A DNA stretch of 64,000 bases, from NCBI RefSeq assembly GCF_028023555.1, contig NZ_JAQIOY010000002.1, positions 248,001 through 312,000 of the forward strand. The letters are read 5' to 3'. The stretch is from Thalassococcus_A lentus (lineage in GTDB: Bacteria > Pseudomonadota > Alphaproteobacteria > Rhodobacterales > Rhodobacteraceae). Under the pieces are notes generated by a model. The model was not told the origin of the DNA. It saw only the letters and a program-made list of their open reading frames with translations, and did no database searches. Below, in pieces: positions 1 to 8,890 of the stretch. Every line of letters starts with the position of its first letter. Position 1 is the first letter of the stretch. The position numbers were made by a program, and so were the translations under genes.

Positions 1-246
1 TCCTGCGCTTGCGGCCATCTTTTCGACGAACATCAAGCCTTGGTTTCGTTCTTCGGCGGAATCGGCGATCGAAATCGTGAAACGGGCCTGACCGAAGTCG
101 CCACGCAGATGTACCGTGTCATCACGACACGCCGGATCAGCCACGGCATCCGTTTTACACGCCATCAAAGCCATCGTGGCGGCAAGCACCGTTGCCGCCA
201 GTTTGCTGGGCTTTATTCCTTGTTGTCCTGAAGTGCGGCTTCCCAT
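1..246 (-). CDS. DUF192 family lipoprotein, 3' part cut off by the window edge
   Basis: The visible part is 82 codons, from an ATG at 246 to the window edge. The N-terminus has a positive stretch, a hydrophobic segment and a lipobox-like LMAC (Cys30), so an exported lipoprotein is likely. After it comes the start of a DUF192 domain, recognisable by FTISIADSAEERNQGLMF. DUF192 proteins are small periplasmic or secreted proteins of unsettled function. The start lies inside the 3' end of the upstream cold-shock gene, with 34 bases of overlap in another frame, so the two are probably co-transcribed. An internal ATG further in is possible, but it would shorten the signal peptide. The C-terminal half of the domain is outside the window. 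Confidence 0.75.
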   Translation of the reverse strand, partial: MGSRTSGQQGIKPSKLAATVLAATMALMACKTDAVADPACRDDTVHLRGDFGQARFTISIADSAEERNQGLMFVEKMAASAG

Positions 247-749
247 GCGTTGACCTCCATAGCCATGCGACCGCGCTTGCCATCGATCACCCGGATGGCC
301 AACGCCTCACCGAGTTGCAGATCCGCAAGACCGGAGCGGCGCAACACTTCTATATGGATAAACACATCTTCGGGTTTGCCAAACACATTCGCAAAGCCAA
401 AACCCTTGCCTTTGTCGAACCACTTGACCCGCGCAGGTTCCAACACCGCGGCAGCCATCTCTTCGGGATCAATGTCCTGAAAATCGGCAAGTGGCGCAGA
501 GTCGGATCCGACCGGTGGTTCAATGCTGTGTACTTCGACAGCTTGCACGCCCCGTTCAGTGCGCTGAACCGATATTTCGATCCCCGCACCATCCGCAACT
601 GAACTTTGTCCAAAGTTACGAAGAACGTTGGCATGGAGCAAAATGTCCGGCCCACCTTCATCGGCGATCACAAAGCCAAATCCTTTGGCTGGATCGAACC
701 ATTTAACTTTACCAACAAGGCGCTCGGCGCCCCCACTATCTTGTCTCAC
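213..749 (-). CDS. tandem cold-shock domain protein
   Basis: 178 residues with two complete cold-shock (OB-fold) domains, at about residues 12-65 and 106-165. Each carries the RNP1-type core, VKWFDPAKGFGFV in the first and VKWFDKGKGFGFA in the second, and an RNP2-like segment (DILLHANVL, DVFIHIEVL). Such proteins bind single-stranded RNA or DNA and act as cytoplasmic RNA chaperones or antiterminators. The acidic linker between the domains (about 70-100) is low-complexity. The two-domain form is common in alphaproteobacteria, unlike the 70-residue single-domain CspA. The GTG start at 749 is preceded by GAGGAAA at a good distance. It overlaps the downstream DUF192 gene. Confidence 0.9.
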   Translation of the reverse strand: MRQDSGGAERLVGKVKWFDPAKGFGFVIADEGGPDILLHANVLRNFGQSSVADGAGIEISVQRTERGVQAVEVHSIEPPVGSDSAPLADFQDIDPEEMAAAVLEPARVKWFDKGKGFGFANVFGKPEDVFIHIEVLRRSGLADLQLGEALAIRVIDGKRGRMAMEVNAWEAALQDNKE

Positions 750-868
750 GAGTGTTTCCTCGAGTCATGTCGCAAATCCCCATTAACCGTGTCACACGCA
801 CAGCCTCGAGAATGCAAGCGAAAGAGAGTAAGAAATTGCGGATCAATTGTGTTCGCCTTGCGTCAACT

Positions 869-1474
869 TCATGGATTTAGGCGGATAATTGACCATTGAT
901 CGGAAACAGTCTGCCTGCGCCAACGGAATCTGTCATGCAACCTAAAGGCTCCATCGGCCCAGAACTCTATTTCCAGCGGTTTAATCCGGTAGCCGCCCCA
1001 GAAAGGCGGGCGTTCCGGATTGGTGCCTTTTTGGGCTGTGACGCGAGCCACTTCTGCCATCAAGGCGCTTCGTGAAGACAGGGGTCGGCTTTGCTCGGAC
1101 GCCCAAGCGCCAAGCCGACTTTTGAGCGACCGCGAAGCATAGTATTCGTCTGCCAGCGGCCCGTCTTCTTTCTCAACAAGCCCACGGACTCGGATCTGCC
1201 GGCGCAGGCTTTTCCAGTGCAGCACAAACGCGGCCTTTCCGGCCGCGTCGATTTCCTGCGCTTTGGATGAGTTGTAATTCGTGTAGAACACGAAGGCGTC
1301 GTGTTCGATGTCCTTCAATAGGACCATCCGTGCATTGGGCATGCCGTTCTTGTCGACGGTCGAAAGTGCAATGGCATTTGGATCGTTCAACTCTGAAGGC
1401 TGAGCCTCGGCCAGCCACTCATTTGCGATCACAAACGGATCATCGCCTGCAAATATGCCGGTTCGATCTGTCAC
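869..1474 (-). CDS. pdxH: pyridoxamine 5'-phosphate oxidase
   Basis: 201 residues, normal length for PdxH. The enzyme uses FMN and oxygen to oxidise pyridoxamine or pyridoxine 5'-phosphate to pyridoxal 5'-phosphate, the last step of vitamin B6 synthesis and salvage in the cytoplasm. Family landmarks are seen along its length: ALSTVDKNGMPNARMVLLK, FYTNYNSSKAQEI, RQIRVRGLVEK, ASEQSRPLSSR, PPFWGGYRIKPLEIEFW and the C-terminal R-L-H-DRFRW plus RLNP ending. A GTG start at 1474 is preceded by AGGAG. It is divergent from fabI with about 140 bases between the starts. Confidence 0.95.
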   Translation of the reverse strand: MTDRTGIFAGDDPFVIANEWLAEAQPSELNDPNAIALSTVDKNGMPNARMVLLKDIEHDAFVFYTNYNSSKAQEIDAAGKAAFVLHWKSLRRQIRVRGLVEKEDGPLADEYYASRSLKSRLGAWASEQSRPLSSRSALMAEVARVTAQKGTNPERPPFWGGYRIKPLEIEFWADGAFRLHDRFRWRRQTVSDQWSIIRLNP

Positions 1475-1614
1475 GGTATCTCCTGCATTCGCCTTTTTGG
1501 TGTGCTCTTTGAGATTGAGTTTAGTCTGGTGTCAACCAATTGCCAGACCTTGATGCGCCCCATCGGATCGCCTACACGTCGAAAAACGCAGATTATCTGG
1601 GCGGAGTAGCGAAC

Positions 1615-2421
1615 ATGTCTAACAATCTTATGGCCGGAAAACGCGGTCTCATTATGGGTCTGGCGAACGACAAATCCATCGCTTGGGGCATCGCTAAAAC
1701 CTGTGCCGAGGCCGGTGCGGAACTGGCATTTTCCTATCAGGGCGACGCCTTGAAAAAGCGTGTTGGACCGCTCGCGGAACAGCTGGGAAGCGACATTGTT
1801 CTGCCCTGTGATGTGAGTGACAGCGACAGCATTGACGCCCTGTTTGAGGCACTCGGAGAGCGGTGGGACAACCTCGATTTTGTCGTGCACGCGATTGGTT
1901 TTTCGGACAAGAACGAGTTGCGCGGCCGCTATGTCGACACGTCCAAAGACAACTTTACAATGACCATGGATATTTCGGTCTATAGCTTTACAGCCGTTGT
2001 GCAACGTGCTGAAAAGATGATGAAAAATGGTGGTAGCGCTCTGACGCTGACATACTACGGCGCCGAACGCATCATGCCGCATTACAACGTTATGGGCGTT
2101 GCGAAGGCTGCGCTTGAAGCCTCGGTGCGCTACCTCGCCGAAGACCTCGGCAAAGACGGAATTCGCGTGAACGCGATCAGCGCGGGTCCGATCAAAACTC
2201 TGGCCGCGTCGGGTATCGGTGACTTCCGCTACATCATGAAATGGAACGAATACAATTCGCCCCTGCGCCGCAACGTGACGATCGAAGATGTGGGTAAATC
2301 TGCGCTCTATCTTTTGTCCGATCTTGGGAGCGGCGTGACCGGGGAAACGCACCACGTTGATGCGGGTTATCATGTGGTCGGCATGAAGGCCGTGGACGCC
2401 CCGGACATTACAAAAAGCTAA
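1615..2421 (+). CDS. fabI: enoyl-[acyl-carrier-protein] reductase (NADH)
   Basis: 268 residues. FabI catalyses the NAD(P)H-dependent reduction of trans-2-enoyl-ACP, the last step of each type II fatty acid elongation round. The N-terminal Rossmann motif is GLANDKSIAWGIA, the form specific to FabI, and the catalytic Tyr-x6-Lys is in YNVMGVAK. The C-terminal TGETHHVDAGYH is also typical. The start at 1615 was chosen because MSNNLMAGKRGLIMG matches the usual N-terminus and GGAG lies about 10 bases upstream; an in-frame ATG 25 codons upstream would add residues unlike the family. It is the likely triclosan-type target of this organism. A LysE-type exporter follows in the same direction. Confidence 0.95.
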   Translation: MSNNLMAGKRGLIMGLANDKSIAWGIAKTCAEAGAELAFSYQGDALKKRVGPLAEQLGSDIVLPCDVSDSDSIDALFEALGERWDNLDFVVHAIGFSDKNELRGRYVDTSKDNFTMTMDISVYSFTAVVQRAEKMMKNGGSALTLTYYGAERIMPHYNVMGVAKAALEASVRYLAEDLGKDGIRVNAISAGPIKTLAASGIGDFRYIMKWNEYNSPLRRNVTIEDVGKSALYLLSDLGSGVTGETHHVDAGYHVVGMKAVDAPDITKS

Positions 2422-2447
2422 AACCGGTTTTGCGAAAAGGTAGCGCT

Positions 2448-3050
2448 ATGGAGTGGACACATTTGCTCGCTTTCAATCTCGCGCTGCTGGCCGCCATGGC
2501 CGCGCCGGGCCCTGCCCTGCTTTTTGCGCTGCGCCAATCAATCGCTGGGGGATTCGCAACCGGTCTTGCGACCGGCATAGGTTTGGCGCTGATGGCCGCG
2601 ATCTGGACCGCGGCTGCCCTGCTGGGGCTTGAAATCGTCTTTGCTCTGTTCCCGCTGGCTTTTACGTTGATGAAGCTGGCCGGTGCGGCCTATCTGCTTT
2701 GGATCGCCTATCAGCTCTGGCGCGACGCTCGCCAACCAGTGGCAGACAATGCCCAACCGGGTGCGCGGGCTTTTTGGGGTGGGTTCCTGGTCAATCTGGG
2801 CAATCCAAAGTCGATGCTGTTTGCGGCCTCGGTTCTGGTGGTCATTTTCCCACCGGATCTGACGCTCTCGGCAAAAGCTGCCATCGTACTTAACCATTTT
2901 GCGGTCGAGGTTATGATCTACGGGCTGTTTGCAGCATTGCTGTCCAGTGGCCCGGCACGCGCAGGATATCTGCGGGCGAAACCGGTAATCGATCGCATAG
3001 CGGCGGCTGTTCTTGGGCTGCTGGGGCTGCGGTTGTTGTTCGGGCGATAG
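2448..3050 (+). CDS. LysE/RhtB family amino-acid exporter
   Basis: 200 residues and about six hydrophobic segments, normal for the LysE/RhtB family of inner-membrane exporters of amino acids and related small molecules. The family signature near the N-terminus, AAPGPALLFALRQS, and the later NLGNPKSMLF are both visible. The substrate cannot be told from the sequence. The ATG at 2448 is preceded by AAAAGG; a longer in-frame start at 2430 lacks a ribosome site. It lies 26 bases after the fabI stop and may be read from the same transcript. Confidence 0.85.
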   Translation: MEWTHLLAFNLALLAAMAAPGPALLFALRQSIAGGFATGLATGIGLALMAAIWTAAALLGLEIVFALFPLAFTLMKLAGAAYLLWIAYQLWRDARQPVADNAQPGARAFWGGFLVNLGNPKSMLFAASVLVVIFPPDLTLSAKAAIVLNHFAVEVMIYGLFAALLSSGPARAGYLRAKPVIDRIAAAVLGLLGLRLLFGR

Positions 3051-3160
3051 CGGCGGTACGTGGCTCTTTGGCTGCGCAGGCAGATTTGGGCGCATGATTG
3101 CACTTGGCCAAAAGGCCGGGCATACGATGAAGATGCCGAAGACTAAGGAAAGACGAGACC

Positions 3161-3682
3161 ATGGATAACCGCCTGCCACACGAAAAAGGGTTTCATGTCA
3201 GCTGGGATCAGCTCCACCGCGATGCCCGCGCACTGGCGTGGCGTTTGCAGGGGCAAGGGCCGGGCGAAGCCGGGGCGTGGCGCGCCGTCGTCGCGATCAC
3301 ACGCGGTGGTATGGCACCGGCCATGATCGTGGCCCGCGAATTGGATATTCGCACCGTCGATACAATCAGCGTGAAGTCGTATCATTCAAGCGGCGGCAAG
3401 GCCGATGAACGCCGCGAAGCCGAGGTTCTGAAATCCCCGGATGCCGCGCTGATGGGAGAAGGCGAAGGCATTCTGATCATCGACGATCTGGTGGACAGCG
3501 GTAAAACGCTAGAATTGGTCCGCAGCCTTTATCCCAAAGCGCATGTGGCTACTGTATACGCCAAGCCCAAAGGCAGACCGCAGGTGGAAACCTTTATCAC
3601 CGAAGTCAGCCAGGACACCTGGATCTTTTTCCCGTGGGATATGGCGCTGCAATACGTCAAACCCTATCGCGGCGACGACTGA
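3161..3682 (+). CDS. gpt: xanthine (guanine) phosphoribosyltransferase
   Basis: 173 residues. The PRPP-binding signature of type I phosphoribosyltransferases is clear (ILIIDDLVDSGKTL), and length and overall pattern (TRGGMAPAMIVARELDI, VATVYAKPKGRP, WIFFPWD near the end) match Gpt. The enzyme converts xanthine, and more weakly guanine, with PRPP to the nucleotide for purine salvage. The ATG at 3161 is in a clean context and the protein starts like its relatives. It is followed after 9 bases by an aminotransferase gene. Confidence 0.88.
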   Translation: MDNRLPHEKGFHVSWDQLHRDARALAWRLQGQGPGEAGAWRAVVAITRGGMAPAMIVARELDIRTVDTISVKSYHSSGGKADERREAEVLKSPDAALMGEGEGILIIDDLVDSGKTLELVRSLYPKAHVATVYAKPKGRPQVETFITEVSQDTWIFFPWDMALQYVKPYRGDD

Positions 3683-3691
3683 GCCGATCCG

Positions 3692-4873
3692 GTGATTTCG
3701 CGCACGCAGTCGACCTTTGCCCCTCCGGTGCCAGAAGCGCAGCGGTGGCTGCAGGGCGTCACATTTACCGAAGACCGCCCACTGATCAATGTCAGTCAGG
3801 CCGCCCCGGTAGATCCGCCTGCACCACAGTTGCGCGCCGCCATGGCCGCAATGATGGAAGAGCCGGATACCCATTTGTATGGACCTGTGCTTGGCCTGCC
3901 GGAATTGCGCACGGCGCTGGCCGATGAATGGAGCATGCACTACGGCGGCTCGGTTGGCCCGGAACATGTGGCCATCACCGCAGGGTGCAACCAGGCTTTC
4001 GCGGCGGTGATTTCGGCGATCTGTTCGCAAGATGACGAAGTGCTCCTGCCGTTGCCGTGGTACTTTAATCACAAGATGTGGCTGGATATGGCCGGGGTGC
4101 GTGCCGTGCCCTTGGCCACCGGTCCTGATTTGTTGCCCGATCCGGCCGTTGCAAGGCAGCTGATCACGCCCAAAACCAAGGCGATCGCATTGGTCAGCCC
4201 GAACAATCCCGGCGGCGTGGAATATCCCGCCGCGGTTTTGGCGGGCTTGTTTGATCTGGCACGGGAAACCGGGCTGAAGCTGATCGTCGACGAAACCTAC
4301 CGCGACTTTGACAGTCGCCCTGCTCCGCCGCATCAGCTTTTGCAGGCAGGCAATTGGGATGAAACACTCATTCAGCTTTACAGCTTTTCCAAAGCCTACC
4401 GTCTGACCGGGCACAGGGTTGGCGCGATCATAGCGGCCAAGGACCTGCTGGAAGAAGTTGAGAAGTTTCAGGACACCGTCGCGATTTGTGCGCCGCTTTT
4501 GGGACAGAAGGCAGCGCTTTGGGGACTGACCAATCTGGCCGACTGGCTCGCGCAGGAACGCGCTGAAATTCTCGACAGACGCGCCGCTATTGAGGACAAT
4601 ATGCCGGTTCTCGAAAAACAGGGCTGGCGTCTACTGGGGCTTGGCGCCTATTTCGCCTATCTCGAACATCCCTTTGCCGAGGATGCGCATGCTCTTGGTC
4701 CCAAGCTGGTGCAGGAGGCTGCAGTTCTCATGTTGCCGGGGACCATGTTTGTCCCGGCTGGCGACACGAGCGGCGCGCGCCAGTTCCGGATGGCCTTTGC
4801 CAATGTGGACCGCGCAGGGATCGAAGTGCTCTTTGACCGTTTGGCATCGCTGAATTGGCCCCGAAGGGCCTAG
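3692..4873 (+). CDS. PLP-dependent class I/II aminotransferase
   Basis: 393 residues from a GTG start. The fold-type I aminotransferase features are in order: Y-GP-LGLPELR in the N-terminal part, ITAGCNQAF at about 95, SPNNPGG at about 169, DETYRDF at about 200 and the PLP-binding lysine in YSFSKAYRLTGHRVGAI (Lys234). It transfers an amino group between an amino acid and a keto acid; the substrate is not evident. The small gap to gpt suggests co-transcription. The GTG start at 3692 lacks a strong ribosome site, but no better start exists before the conserved region. Confidence 0.85.
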   Translation: MISRTQSTFAPPVPEAQRWLQGVTFTEDRPLINVSQAAPVDPPAPQLRAAMAAMMEEPDTHLYGPVLGLPELRTALADEWSMHYGGSVGPEHVAITAGCNQAFAAVISAICSQDDEVLLPLPWYFNHKMWLDMAGVRAVPLATGPDLLPDPAVARQLITPKTKAIALVSPNNPGGVEYPAAVLAGLFDLARETGLKLIVDETYRDFDSRPAPPHQLLQAGNWDETLIQLYSFSKAYRLTGHRVGAIIAAKDLLEEVEKFQDTVAICAPLLGQKAALWGLTNLADWLAQERAEILDRRAAIEDNMPVLEKQGWRLLGLGAYFAYLEHPFAEDAHALGPKLVQEAAVLMLPGTMFVPAGDTSGARQFRMAFANVDRAGIEVLFDRLASLNWPRRA

Positions 4874-4955
4874 GAACAGCAACGCCCCCTTGCGGGCACC
4901 CTGCCCCCGGCGTAGACATGCCCGAGGCTCTGTTTTACGTGATGTGAGGACGCAA

Positions 4956-6803
4956 ATGGCCAAGGCAAAAGGCTCTGTTTCCAAGACGATTGTCTGGATC
5001 ATTCTGGCACTTCTGATCGTGGGCCTGATGGGCTTTGGAACGACCAGTTTCTCGGGACGTGTCACCAATATCGGCACGGTCGGCACATCAGCCATCAGCG
5101 CCAGTTCTTATTCACGTGCATTGCAGAACGAAATCAATGCCTTGCAGGCGCAGGCAGGACAGCAGATCAGCTTTCAGCAAGCTCAGGCACTGGGTCTGGA
5201 TCAACGTGTGCTGGCGCAAATGGTGGTTTCCGCGGCGCTTGAGCACGAGGCCGACGCCATGACTCTTTCCATAGGCGACGAACGTTTGGCGCAGGAATTG
5301 CAGTCGATCCCGGCTTTCCGTGGCTCTGACGGTGCCTTCAACCGCGATGCCTATGCCTTTACGCTGCGCAACGCTGGTCTGAGCGAGGCGGAATTCGAGG
5401 CAGACCTGCGTGATGAGAGTGCGTCAACCGTTCTTCAGGGCGCGGTTCTCGCAGGCACGACATTGCCTGACACCTATATCAATACGCTTGTATCTTTTGC
5501 TGGCGAACGCCGTGATTTCACTTGGGCCCGTCTGGGTCCCGAAGCTTTGATTACGGGGATCGACGAACCATCCGAGGCTGAGCTGACAGAATGGTACGAA
5601 GCCAATATCCCGGCCTTTACCCTGCCCGAAACCAAGGTCATCACCTACGCGGCGCTGACGCCCGAAATGATCCTCGATACTGTTGAGGTTGACGAAGCGT
5701 CCCTGCGCGAGGCCTATGCCGAACAGGAAGCCCAGTACAACCAACCGGAACGCCGTCTTGTCGAACGCCTTGTGTTTGCGGATGAGGCCGAGGCAATGGC
5801 TGCCAAAACGCGTTTGGAATCCGGCGAAGCGACGTTTGAAGAACTGGTCGAAGAACGTGGGCTGGCTTTGGAAGACACGGATATGGGCGATGTGTCCCTG
5901 TCCGATCTGGGTGCGGCGGGTGATCTGGTGTTTGCGGCCGAGACGGGCGCAATCGCTGGACCGGCTCCGACAGACCTCGGGCCTGCCCTGTTCCGGATCA
6001 ATGCCGTACTTGCGGCACAGCAAACCAGCTTTGAGGATGCTCAAGAGGATCTGCGGGTCCAGCTTGCGCTCGATCGGGCGCGCCGTGTGATCGAAACACA
6101 GGCGCAGGGGTTCGACGATGAACTGGCTGCGGGCGCCACCTTGGAAGAGCTGGCAGACACCACGGATATGCAGCTGGGAACGATCAACTGGACGGGCGAA
6201 AACGCCGAAGACATGGCGGCCTACGAAGAGTTCCGCGCCGCCGCAACAGCCGTGTCCGAGGGAGATTTCCCACAAATCGAAAACTTGGGCGATGGTGGCA
6301 TCTTTGCTCTGCGCCTCGACGAAATCCGTGCACCTGCACCGCAGCCATTCGAAGACGTGGCAGACGCGGTTCGTGCAGGTTGGGAGCTTGAAGCGCGCAC
6401 CGAAGCCTTGGTGCAGGACGCCGAGATTTTGCGGTCCAAGCTGGCCGAGGGTGGCACCTTTGAAGGCTCGAACCTGGCACCAACCGTGGAAACCGGGCTG
6501 ACCCGCAATGCCTTTGCCAATGGTCTGCCACAGAATGTGCTGATCGAAGTCTTTGCTCAATCTGTTGGTGACGTATCGGTTGTACCGGGCGAAGGCGCAG
6601 CTTTGATTGTCCGGCTGGATGCAATCACGCCGGTTGATCTGGAAAGCGAAGAAAGTCAGGCACTTGCGCAGGCCTTCGGCGATCGGGCGGCGGCGGATGT
6701 TGCGCAGGATCTGTTCCGCGCCTTGGCGACGGACATTCAAACCCGCGCCGGTGTTGAGATCGATCAGCAAGCGATCAACGCTGTTCATGTGAACTTCCAG
6801 TAA
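4956..6803 (+). CDS. ppiD: PpiD-type periplasmic folding chaperone (peptidyl-prolyl isomerase family)
   Basis: 615 residues. One N-terminal membrane anchor (VSKTIVWIILALLIVGLMGFG) is followed by a SurA_N-like region with SYSRALQNEINALQ and LGLDQRVLAQMVVSAALEHEA, a parvulin-like middle part at about 235-360, and a long C-terminal region. This is the PpiD/SurA family that helps exported proteins fold at the periplasmic face of the inner membrane; PpiD parvulin domains are often inactive as isomerases. The start at 4956 was chosen because MAKAKGSVSKTIVW leads into the anchor and GAGG lies upstream. trpE follows after 12 bases, a pairing common in alphaproteobacteria. Confidence 0.85.
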   Translation: MAKAKGSVSKTIVWIILALLIVGLMGFGTTSFSGRVTNIGTVGTSAISASSYSRALQNEINALQAQAGQQISFQQAQALGLDQRVLAQMVVSAALEHEADAMTLSIGDERLAQELQSIPAFRGSDGAFNRDAYAFTLRNAGLSEAEFEADLRDESASTVLQGAVLAGTTLPDTYINTLVSFAGERRDFTWARLGPEALITGIDEPSEAELTEWYEANIPAFTLPETKVITYAALTPEMILDTVEVDEASLREAYAEQEAQYNQPERRLVERLVFADEAEAMAAKTRLESGEATFEELVEERGLALEDTDMGDVSLSDLGAAGDLVFAAETGAIAGPAPTDLGPALFRINAVLAAQQTSFEDAQEDLRVQLALDRARRVIETQAQGFDDELAAGATLEELADTTDMQLGTINWTGENAEDMAAYEEFRAAATAVSEGDFPQIENLGDGGIFALRLDEIRAPAPQPFEDVADAVRAGWELEARTEALVQDAEILRSKLAEGGTFEGSNLAPTVETGLTRNAFANGLPQNVLIEVFAQSVGDVSVVPGEGAALIVRLDAITPVDLESEESQALAQAFGDRAAADVAQDLFRALATDIQTRAGVEIDQQAINAVHVNFQ

Positions 6804-6815
6804 GGCCAATTCGAC

Positions 6816-8330
6816 ATGTCCGGACTGACACCCAGCTATGACGATTTCGCCCGCGCCTATGATGCGGGACAAAACCAGATCGTCTATGCGCGCCTCGCGG
6901 CGGATTTGGATACACCTGTTTCACTGATGCTCAAACTGACGGGCGCGGCGAAAGATGCCTTTGTGCTGGAATCGGTGACGGGCGGGGAAATCCGCGGCCG
7001 TTATTCGATCATCGGTATGAAACCGGATGTCATCTGGCAGTGTCATGGAAAACAGAGCAGGATCAACCGGCAGGCCCGTTTCGACCCGGACGCGTTCGAA
7101 GATCAGAGCGACGATCCGCTGACAGCTTTGCGCGCCCTGCTGGCCGAAAGTCGGATTGATTTACCCGATGACCTGCCCCAAGCCGCAGCGGGACTGTTTG
7201 GTTATCTGGGATACGACATGATCCGTTTGGTCGAGCATTTGCCAAATGTGAATCCCGATCCCATGGGTTTGCCTGATGCTACTCTAATCCGCCCTTCGGT
7301 CGTCGCGGTTTTGGATGGCGCCAAAGGCGAAGTCACGGTGGTATCCCCCGCTTGGGCCGAGGATGGCCTGACAGCACGCGCTGCTTATGCGCAGGCCGCC
7401 GAACGGGTGATGGATGCCGTCCGTGATCTGGAACGCGCCCTGCCACAGGCCACGCGGGATCTGGGCGAAGCGGCTGATCTGGGTGAGCCGGTATCCAATT
7501 TTTCGCACGCGGGATATCTGGAAGCCGTTGAAAAAGCGAAAGAATACATTCGAGCGGGCGACATCTTTCAGGTTGTTCCGGCGCAGCGGTGGACGCAGGA
7601 CTTTCCACTGCCGCCCTTCGCGCTTTACCGTTCGCTGCGCCGCACCAATCCGTCGCCGTTCATGTTCTATTTCAACTTTGGCGGCTTTCAGGTCATTGGC
7701 GCGTCGCCCGAAATTCTGGTGCGCGTATTCGGGGACGAAGTCACGATCCGACCGATCGCAGGCACCCGGCCGCGCGGTGCCACACCGGACGAAGACAAGG
7801 CTCTGGAAGAAGATCTGCTGGCCGACAAAAAGGAGTTGGCAGAGCACCTGATGCTACTGGACCTGGGCCGTAATGACACCGGGCGGGTGTCAAAGATCGG
7901 CACGGTGCGCCCGACCGAGCAATTCATCATCGAGCGCTATAGCCACGTGATGCATATCGTGTCCAATGTGGTTGGCGAGCTGTCCGACGATCATGATGCT
8001 CTGTCCGCATTGCTGGCTGGCCTACCTGCGGGCACGGTTTCTGGAGCGCCAAAGGTCCGCGCCATGGAAATCATCGATGAGCTTGAGCCGGAAAAACGCG
8101 GCGTCTACGGCGGCGGCGTTGGCTATTTCAGCGCCGGTGGCGACATGGATATGTGTATCGCGTTGCGCACTGCCATTGTGAAAGACCAAAAACTGTACAT
8201 TCAGGCCGGCGGTGGCGTTGTCTATGACAGCGATCCCGAGTCCGAGTTTCAGGAAACGGTCCACAAATCCAATGCGATCCGTCGCGCGGCCGCCGATGCA
8301 GCCCGTTTCACCGGGAATGGTAACGGCTGA
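6816..8330 (+). CDS. trpE: anthranilate synthase component I
   Basis: 504 residues. TrpE uses chorismate and ammonia from TrpG to make anthranilate, the first committed step of tryptophan synthesis. The N-terminal domain shows the tryptophan feedback region (FVLESVTGGEIRGRYSIIG). The chorismate-binding domain has the characteristic GDIFQVVPAQR, PIAGTRPRG, DLGRNDTGRV, SHVMHIVSNVVGEL, GTVSGAPKVRAMEII, GVYGGGVGYF and IQAGGGVVYDSDPE. It probably shares a transcript with ppiD. The usual partner trpG is not in this window; the next gene is sufE on the other strand. Confidence 0.95.
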   Translation: MSGLTPSYDDFARAYDAGQNQIVYARLAADLDTPVSLMLKLTGAAKDAFVLESVTGGEIRGRYSIIGMKPDVIWQCHGKQSRINRQARFDPDAFEDQSDDPLTALRALLAESRIDLPDDLPQAAAGLFGYLGYDMIRLVEHLPNVNPDPMGLPDATLIRPSVVAVLDGAKGEVTVVSPAWAEDGLTARAAYAQAAERVMDAVRDLERALPQATRDLGEAADLGEPVSNFSHAGYLEAVEKAKEYIRAGDIFQVVPAQRWTQDFPLPPFALYRSLRRTNPSPFMFYFNFGGFQVIGASPEILVRVFGDEVTIRPIAGTRPRGATPDEDKALEEDLLADKKELAEHLMLLDLGRNDTGRVSKIGTVRPTEQFIIERYSHVMHIVSNVVGELSDDHDALSALLAGLPAGTVSGAPKVRAMEIIDELEPEKRGVYGGGVGYFSAGGDMDMCIALRTAIVKDQKLYIQAGGGVVYDSDPESEFQETVHKSNAIRRAAADAARFTGNGNG

Positions 8331-8360
8331 TCCAAGCCTGCCAATGCATGCTGGGTTGCT

Positions 8361-8765
8361 TTAGCCTGCGGCGTCCAGACGGATTCGTTCGATCATCGCC
8401 CGCAAACCGTTAGAGCGCTGCGCCGACAGATGTTCGTGCAGACCAAGACGGCCCAATTCCGCGCGAGCATCGACACCTGCGACATCTGCAATGGGCAGTC
8501 CGTCGTAAAGACGATGCAACAAAGCGATCAGGCCTTTGACGATCATCGCATCGCTGTCTCCCTGAAAATGAAACCGGCCCGCATCGACGCTGGTATGCAG
8601 CCAGACCTGACTGGCGCAGCCTTCGACCTTGGTTGCGGGCACTTTCAGGGCTTCGGGCATCGGATCGAGCGCTTTGCCCATCTCAATGACCATGCGATAG
8701 CGGTCTTCCCAATCCTCGAGAAACTCGAAGTCCTCGATTACGTCTTCAAAAGCTGTCTGCGCCAT
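8361..8765 (-). CDS. sufE: SufE family cysteine desulfuration protein
   Basis: 134 residues, the length of SufE. SufE accepts sulfur from the cysteine desulfurase SufS and passes it to the SufBCD scaffold for iron-sulfur cluster assembly. The active cysteine sits in KVEGCASQVWL, and FLEDWEDRYRMVIEMGK and the GLIALLHRLYDG segment are typical. The ATG at 8765 is preceded by GGAG at a normal distance; a GTG nine bases upstream is too close to that site. It stands alone and converges with trpE, away from any visible suf operon. Confidence 0.9.
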   Translation of the reverse strand: MAQTAFEDVIEDFEFLEDWEDRYRMVIEMGKALDPMPEALKVPATKVEGCASQVWLHTSVDAGRFHFQGDSDAMIVKGLIALLHRLYDGLPIADVAGVDARAELGRLGLHEHLSAQRSNGLRAMIERIRLDAAG

Positions 8766-8890
8766 TAGAAACACTCCGGGATCGACACTTCGGGGTCAGT
8801 TATTCCGACAACCGGCAAAGGTCCAGCCCTTCGCGCTTTTCAAAGCCGAGGTGATGCGGTAATTCTTTGGTATTCAACAGGGGCAGTGAC

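Noticed and set aside
5424..6872. A 482-codon minus-strand frame over ppiD
   Set aside because: Antisense shadow of a real gene with high GC third positions.
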